Origin: Candidatus Cloacimonadota bacterium
Lineage (GTDB): Bacteria; Cloacimonadota; Cloacimonadia; Cloacimonadales; TCS61
DNA length: 11,605 nucleotides
NCBI GenBank assembly: GCA_027858325.1
Contig: JAQICU010000324.1
Span: 1 to 11,605 of the forward strand
Direction: 5' to 3'
The notes below the pieces were generated by a model, which saw only the letters and a list, made by a program, of their open reading frames with translations, did not search any database and was not told the DNA's origin. Each line of letters begins with the position of its first letter. Within the stretch, counting starts at the first letter, position 1. Positions 8,401-11,605 of this stretch are shown one piece after another. A program made the translations under genes and the position numbers.

Positions 8401-11400
8401 CAAACCAGATACGGGAGAAAGTAATTTTTTTAATATTGGGAACTTCATTCGCATTATCTGTGATAATTCTATAATTATCCGGATTATGAAGAGGAATGCG
8501 GAACAATCTCCAGCCATTAAACTCCCCTTCCATGAACTCTTCACCATCATTCAAACTAACAGAATATTCAAAGTAAATATTATCTTCCTCAAGAATGCCT
8601 GTATCGTTCAAATCCTCAGAATCGAGTTTATTATTACCTTCTGTTCCATTAATATAAGGATATTCTTCAGCACCATTTATAATCACTTCCTCATTATCAA
8701 AATTATCATCAGGGTCATCACCGGGATCACCGGTTTCAATTCTATCCAGACCCACATCTTCACCACCATCCAGAATTCCATCAGCTTCCACAATTCCATC
8801 TTCTTTGTCAGGTTCATCATTTTCACCCGGTCTGTAAAAGTCTTCACTCATTTTTCCCAGGTCAATATGCATGATCACAGGGCGGGATTCCTGATTATAA
8901 TTAAGTGTATCTACTTTTGCCAGGATCTCAATGTATTTCTTTTTAGAAAAATCGATATTATTACCGATATATTTCATAACTCCAGCCCAATATTTCATGT
9001 TTGTTCCGGGCATTCCAATATCGGGAGGTTTTATTTTACATGCTAATACTGATACTTTCTCTTTTTCCTCTTTCTCGGTTAAAGAATTAGGATCATAAAC
9101 ATCACGCGCATAAACATCATTGGGATTGTAGTAGTTGATATGTGCCTTACCATAATCGATTAGATTTCCAGAAGGTTCTTCAGCAGGTCTGCTGGCAAAT
9201 GACCACGTAGCTCTGGTAATACCAAGAGGATACATCTCCATTGTGCTTTCCATATCATCCAGATATGCTTCCTTCTTATCATGTTGCTTATCACTTCCAT
9301 AAATGCGCGGCAGGCTCATCGCTACTTCACTCGACAATGTTACAGATGATCTGGCATCAGTTTTTATCAATGGAAGCCAATCTATGAATTTAGTTACAAA
9401 CGGTAATTCATAATCAATTTCTCCATCAATATCAGCAAGAATAATACTTCTGTTTTCGTTACCGATCTTAGGTCTATCTTCCCTCACTTTTTCCGATTGA
9501 TAAATAAAGGTTCCACCAAGCTTAATATTTTCATTAAATTCCATATCAGCCCGCAATCCGAGGATGGTTTTATTATCCATTGCAAAAAGCGGTTTGAATT
9601 GAAAGTCAATAGAGATCTCGATCTCAGGATCTTTTGCATCACTTGTGAGAAAAGTAATTAGTCCAAAATCATAATCTGCTATGAAATCAATATTCTCTAT
9701 CAGCTTTCTTTTATCCGGACCGATCTTTATCACAATACTTCCCGGAAGAATATTCATCCGCCCCAGCGAAATCTGATCTCTGCCGATCTTACCTTTTACA
9801 AAAATGTAGTTATTAATATCATTTGTGGGAACGTTTTCTTCCAGATAGATAATCGAATCGTTCAATGAATAAAATGGTTTGATAAAAGGGAAGTATATGT
9901 AACCCGCCACCAAATTTATTGCTGCATCTTCACCATTGATCTTCAGGTCATTATTACTATCTAATCTCAGATACTCATTAAGAGTTTTAATGTCATCTGT
10001 TGTAACTTCTTCAGGAGCATTGTAAACTGGAGTTGTGACACCTGCAGGCATAGTGTACACGCTCATTTCAAAGCCATCACTCTTAATATTCTGCATTCCA
10101 AGATCATAGAAATTCCTAACCTGTAAGTCCCAGTAGTCCTCATCACTTACTTCCTGGGTATTTATACGTAACATCTTTGTCTCTACAGGAGATATGGCAT
10201 CATTCCCAATCACCGTACCATCTTTACGAGTATATGTGATCCCGATAGAATAAATTTTATTTACCGCCCCCATCATAGTAATTATACCGGCTTCATCATT
10301 AACTATGTAATCTGTACCCTCTGAGAGAATATCAAAATGATATATTTCATCAGGATTGAGATAATTCACTCCATCTTTGGTCATTGTATTATTGCTAGCA
10401 GATCCATCATCAAGATAAAGTGTAAATTCTTTGGTCATATCTGGAAGCATACCCGCGCCGTTGGGAGAAAGTAACCATTTACCATCTTCTAATTTAATAG
10501 CATTATCTTTCCAACCCATTGGATAGTCTACACCTTCCACACCATCCGTATCACTATAAAGCGAGTACAAAGCAGAGGGTTGTTCAATAAAATAGTGGGT
10601 TCTATTAACGAACGCGTTACTTCTGAACACAGTTGAATCCGGTTGAGAATCACCTTTCCAGTTTTGCGTACTCTTCTGTGCTTCATCTTTACCCATGATC
10701 GTAGTAACTTTTAAATTACCAGCTTCAAATTGTGTTTTGATACCAAAAAGACCTTCAGATGAAGCACTATAGCTGATAAATTTAGAACCCGCTAACGAGA
10801 GTGAAATATTACCACCATCAACCGCTTTTACAATTTCATCTTCATCGCCTTCATAATTTATATTGATCTCACTTGGTGTGGGCATTACATCTTCATCGGA
10901 AGTAGATTGATGATTCACATTTACATGAATCTTTTCACCTATTGTACCTCGGAGTCGCAAGTTAAGATCCTGCCGCATTTCAGGAGTAAAACGGATATTA
11001 TCATCTCTTTCATCTCCCGGTTCATCACGTTTCGTTCTTCTACCGGCAAACGTCAATCTCTGGCTTCCATTCAGGTTCAATCTTCCGGCTTTATCACCCA
11101 TGAACCTGCGGACAGATTTCGGCAGAGCCATTTTGGGTAATTTGATAACAATTTCCGGGATCAGACCTTCACCTTGTTCACGCTCTTTATTTCCCATGAG
11201 TTCTCTACATTTCTTGAGTAATTCACTTTTGAAATATCCATAGAATTTGTTTCGGTTAAAGCTCTCAAGCGAAATATATATCGGAGGGTAAAGTTCTAAA
11301 TTATTTAATTTTGCAGTTAATTTTACAAGTTGCTTATCATAATCGATCTCTTTATGCGTTTGAATCTGATAAGTACCCAATTTATTATGTGGATAAGCTG

Positions 11401-11554
11401 TAATTGATAATCCTTTCTGGAATTTATAAACATCAATTTCATTATACTTTAATTTAGCAATTCCCCTTAGTTTGAATTCCGGTTGGAATCCTTGTGCAAA
11501 AGACAACATGGAAAGCGATAATAATATTGAAACAGCTAATAATTTTTTATTCAT
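5489..11554 (-). CDS. sprA: SprA/Sov-family outer-membrane translocon of type IX secretion
   Basis: SprA/Sov forms the very large single-chain outer-membrane beta-barrel through which type IX secretion cargo leaves the cell. Seen here: a signal peptide (MNKKLLAVSILLSLSMLSFA, cleavage near residue 20-22), the family's conserved N-terminal block around residues 165-290 (GRRTKRDE, LRLRGTIGEKIHVNVNHQS, SEGLFGIKTQFEAG, then a KDEAQKS-like stretch), and the LDDMESTMEMYPLG motif near residue 760 followed by W-S-F-A-S-R-P, as in other SprA proteins. The remainder is rich in alternating beta-strands and ends in an aromatic residue (IWIEIIF), typical of barrel proteins. An EF-hand/dockerin-like loop lies at 532-543, an Asp-rich stretch at 912-991 and a Glu/Pro/Lys/Gly linker at 1629-1714. 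At 2021 residues it is shorter than F. johnsoniae or P. gingivalis homologues (about 2400-2500). The ATG is supported by the signal peptide; no Shine-Dalgarno site precedes it, only A/T-rich leader. The gene is complete. Its partners (PorV, plug, the PorK-N ring) are not in the window. Confidence 0.92.
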   Translation of the reverse strand: MNKKLLAVSILLSLSMLSFAQGFQPEFKLRGIAKLKYNEIDVYKFQKGLSITAYPHNKLGTYQIQTHKEIDYDKQLVKLTAKLNNLELYPPIYISLESFNRNKFYGYFKSELLKKCRELMGNKEREQGEGLIPEIVIKLPKMALPKSVRRFMGDKAGRLNLNGSQRLTFAGRRTKRDEPGDERDDNIRFTPEMRQDLNLRLRGTIGEKIHVNVNHQSTSDEDVMPTPSEININYEGDEDEIVKAVDGGNISLSLAGSKFISYSASSEGLFGIKTQFEAGNLKVTTIMGKDEAQKSTQNWKGDSQPDSTVFRSNAFVNRTHYFIEQPSALYSLYSDTDGVEGVDYPMGWKDNAIKLEDGKWLLSPNGAGMLPDMTKEFTLYLDDGSASNNTMTKDGVNYLNPDEIYHFDILSEGTDYIVNDEAGIITMMGAVNKIYSIGITYTRKDGTVIGNDAISPVETKMLRINTQEVSDEDYWDLQVRNFYDLGMQNIKSDGFEMSVYTMPAGVTTPVYNAPEEVTTDDIKTLNEYLRLDSNNDLKINGEDAAINLVAGYIYFPFIKPFYSLNDSIIYLEENVPTNDINNYIFVKGKIGRDQISLGRMNILPGSIVIKIGPDKRKLIENIDFIADYDFGLITFLTSDAKDPEIEISIDFQFKPLFAMDNKTILGLRADMEFNENIKLGGTFIYQSEKVREDRPKIGNENRSIILADIDGEIDYELPFVTKFIDWLPLIKTDARSSVTLSSEVAMSLPRIYGSDKQHDKKEAYLDDMESTMEMYPLGITRATWSFASRPAEEPSGNLIDYGKAHINYYNPNDVYARDVYDPNSLTEKEEKEKVSVLACKIKPPDIGMPGTNMKYWAGVMKYIGNNIDFSKKKYIEILAKVDTLNYNQESRPVIMHIDLGKMSEDFYRPGENDEPDKEDGIVEADGILDGGEDVGLDRIETGDPGDDPDDNFDNEEVIINGAEEYPYINGTEGNNKLDSEDLNDTGILEEDNIYFEYSVSLNDGEEFMEGEFNGWRLFRIPLHNPDNYRIITDNANEVPNIKKITFSRIWFEVEDSTRVRIVNLDIVGNKWEEGFIKNEDGTVATSNTEIMQVGIADNQSGQHYTPAPHTVIKENGEVTLEQSLTIDYNDLETRKHGLVTQEFLDPYNLLSYNKIRYWVYAEKPITGYSPEEQDSLIIRLGADSVNYYEIKQPLYLQEYNTIMDEDGWKELEIEFSEFTQLKNLDINNDISYYIGDIKLSKVGNPSLSDVREMSLGLEASNQFTGRIYFDDIRVADPYEDFGIATRANFSTSFADFATFNIGLDYRSENFQSSARRTTSVSYVQQTSLDITNRINLNKFMPAEWGFSIPLNLARTQSVGIPRFKSGSDILREDLLAEDKDRETNRNLSYRADLTINQTKTPKSKILAYTLKNTTISGNIQKTFATNANRADTTTTYTLKHVYNFTIPKEKIDIGLLPNYKFHFFPHSISNTLTLRDTDPFAWRWDTYTDSIPQWVPNTNSFKTRTFETSSGVDYDILSDISTSYDLTTRRDLMLKNYWKGYNIGEEKKRTQNITIGFDPKYIDAIISFNGDVSVTYDDDHVKSGTQDTLYYKGGVNRKIGGQVTLKNQDMLRDLASWLDKKFSKSVVLEGEGKQQGEEIKEEEKDNFEQPEMRTPFGGEVPKDKLEEPEKRGEGDSKEGEELKGGSPEEPGKGDEEGQKEPEKKPEQPTIPERKSNLLASIVSYISGLSNISVSYSNIYRTTYDDRFDRPDFLYQLGLPHILDEEGDDKEIILKTITDNYSTSASFPIIRNLSSNFGYSRDITTTLSNISKLKITTTFPNVSVTLTEFEKLIHAEKILTSSRLTSSYVYSEMLDGDIGFTQADTEQNRINLTPLISWHGNWIHNITSSFSLNYSDLKNISHRVNYDDIRHTTSQSMNGNLSWSFSNPKGIRILFFKRTNMKNEITTDVNFNMTMDKTTSKGQEKEITEIEKTSYSITPGASYKFSKSITAGLTSEYEWTEDKKRKTSSSMFRLSIWIEIIF
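6413..6670 (-). other. Low-complexity Glu/Pro/Lys/Gly linker within sprA
   Basis: Codes for SprA residues 1629-1714, a run of almost only E, K, G, P, D, S and Q with loosely repeated units such as EEPEKRGEGD, EEPGKGDEEG and KEPEKKPEQP. It is expected to be disordered and sits between two beta-rich blocks, so it is probably a long loop at one face of the barrel. The repeats are degenerate and not a tandem DNA repeat. Confidence 0.8.
8582..8821 (-). other. Asp-rich, possibly calcium-binding segment within sprA
   Basis: Codes for SprA residues 912-991. It contains several D-x-D/N-x-D-G-like turns (DKEDGIVEADGILDGGED, DPGDDPDDNFDNEE, NKLDSEDLNDTGILEEDN). Such loops often hold calcium in surface proteins. 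The block ends at IYFEYSVSL, where regular beta-structure resumes. Confidence 0.6.
9926..9961 (-). other. EF-hand/dockerin-like calcium loop within sprA
   Basis: Codes for SprA residues 532-543, DSNNDLKINGED. It has acidic or Asn ligands at loop positions 1, 3, 5 and 12 and the I-N at positions 8-9 seen in type I dockerin loops (DxNxDxxINxxD); only the usual Gly at position 6 is replaced by Leu. Only one copy is visible, whereas dockerins have two, so this is a calcium loop in SprA and not a dockerin module. Confidence 0.5.
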
Positions 11555-11577
11555 TAATTTATTTTTCTTATTTGTTG

Positions 11578-11585
11578 CAAATATA
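11578..11585 (-). promoter_or_regulatory. Possible Bacteroidota-type -7 box upstream of sprA
   Basis: On the minus strand this reads TATATTTG, which fits the TAnnTTTG consensus of the Bacteroidota primary sigma factor. It lies 23 bases upstream of the sprA ATG and would give a leader of roughly 15-20 bases, A/T-rich and lacking a Shine-Dalgarno site. The matching upstream TTTG-type element would fall at or beyond the window edge, so only half of the promoter can be judged. The motif is easily met by chance in AT-rich DNA. Confidence 0.35.
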
Positions 11586-11605
11586 ACTCAATCCGTCTAA
11601 AGTTA

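Noticed and set aside
8228..9046. Open frame of 272 codons on the plus strand
   Set aside because: Lies antisense to the Asp-rich part of sprA, which has clear family features on the minus strand. The encoded protein is rich in I, F and N with no recognisable domain, as expected of a shadow frame.

Overview
The window is an AT-rich piece of a bacterial chromosome (G+C about one third by eye) that is almost fully coding. All six genes lie on the minus strand, so transcription runs from the right edge to the left. The organism is most likely a diderm of the FCB superphylum outside classical Bacteroidota. The first gene is a SprA/Sov-type outer-membrane protein, the translocon of type IX secretion, but it is shorter than the Flavobacterium and Porphyromonas proteins and carries Asp-rich inserts. 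Two downstream genes use clear Shine-Dalgarno sites, which Bacteroidota mostly lack. Cloacimonadota or a related candidate phylum would fit; this is an inference from gene content, not from a marker gene.

Right part (11605 to 5489): a 51-base leader with a possible Bacteroidota-like -7 box, then a complete 2021-residue SprA-family gene. Middle and left part (5403 to 516): after an 85-base gap come four tightly packed genes for an MCE (Mla-type) lipid transporter, in the order MCE protein, outer-membrane lipoprotein, STAS-permease and ATPase. Spacings are 13 bases, 1 base and a 4-base ATGA overlap, so this is an operon. A Mut7-C RNase-domain gene with a zinc ribbon follows 5 bases after the ATPase stop and closes the set (510 to 43). 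No RNA genes, mobile elements, CRISPR arrays or non-coding stretches over 300 bases were seen.

Inferred working model: the ATPase and permease form the inner-membrane engine. The MCE protein, anchored by one helix and carrying a long helical tail, forms the periplasmic substrate ring or tunnel. The lipoprotein docks the system at the outer membrane. The most unusual object is that lipoprotein. Its N-terminus looks like the PqiC/ABC-transport auxiliary lipoprotein family, but it continues into a beta-sandwich (PEGA-like) region and about 300 residues that look like an outer-membrane beta-barrel. This would build the outer-membrane end of the lipid pathway into one polypeptide, and no separate MlaA or MlaC gene is present in the window. 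The two start codons that matter most here (MCE protein and lipoprotein) were placed at internal ATGs with good ribosome binding sites, not at the longest frame starts.
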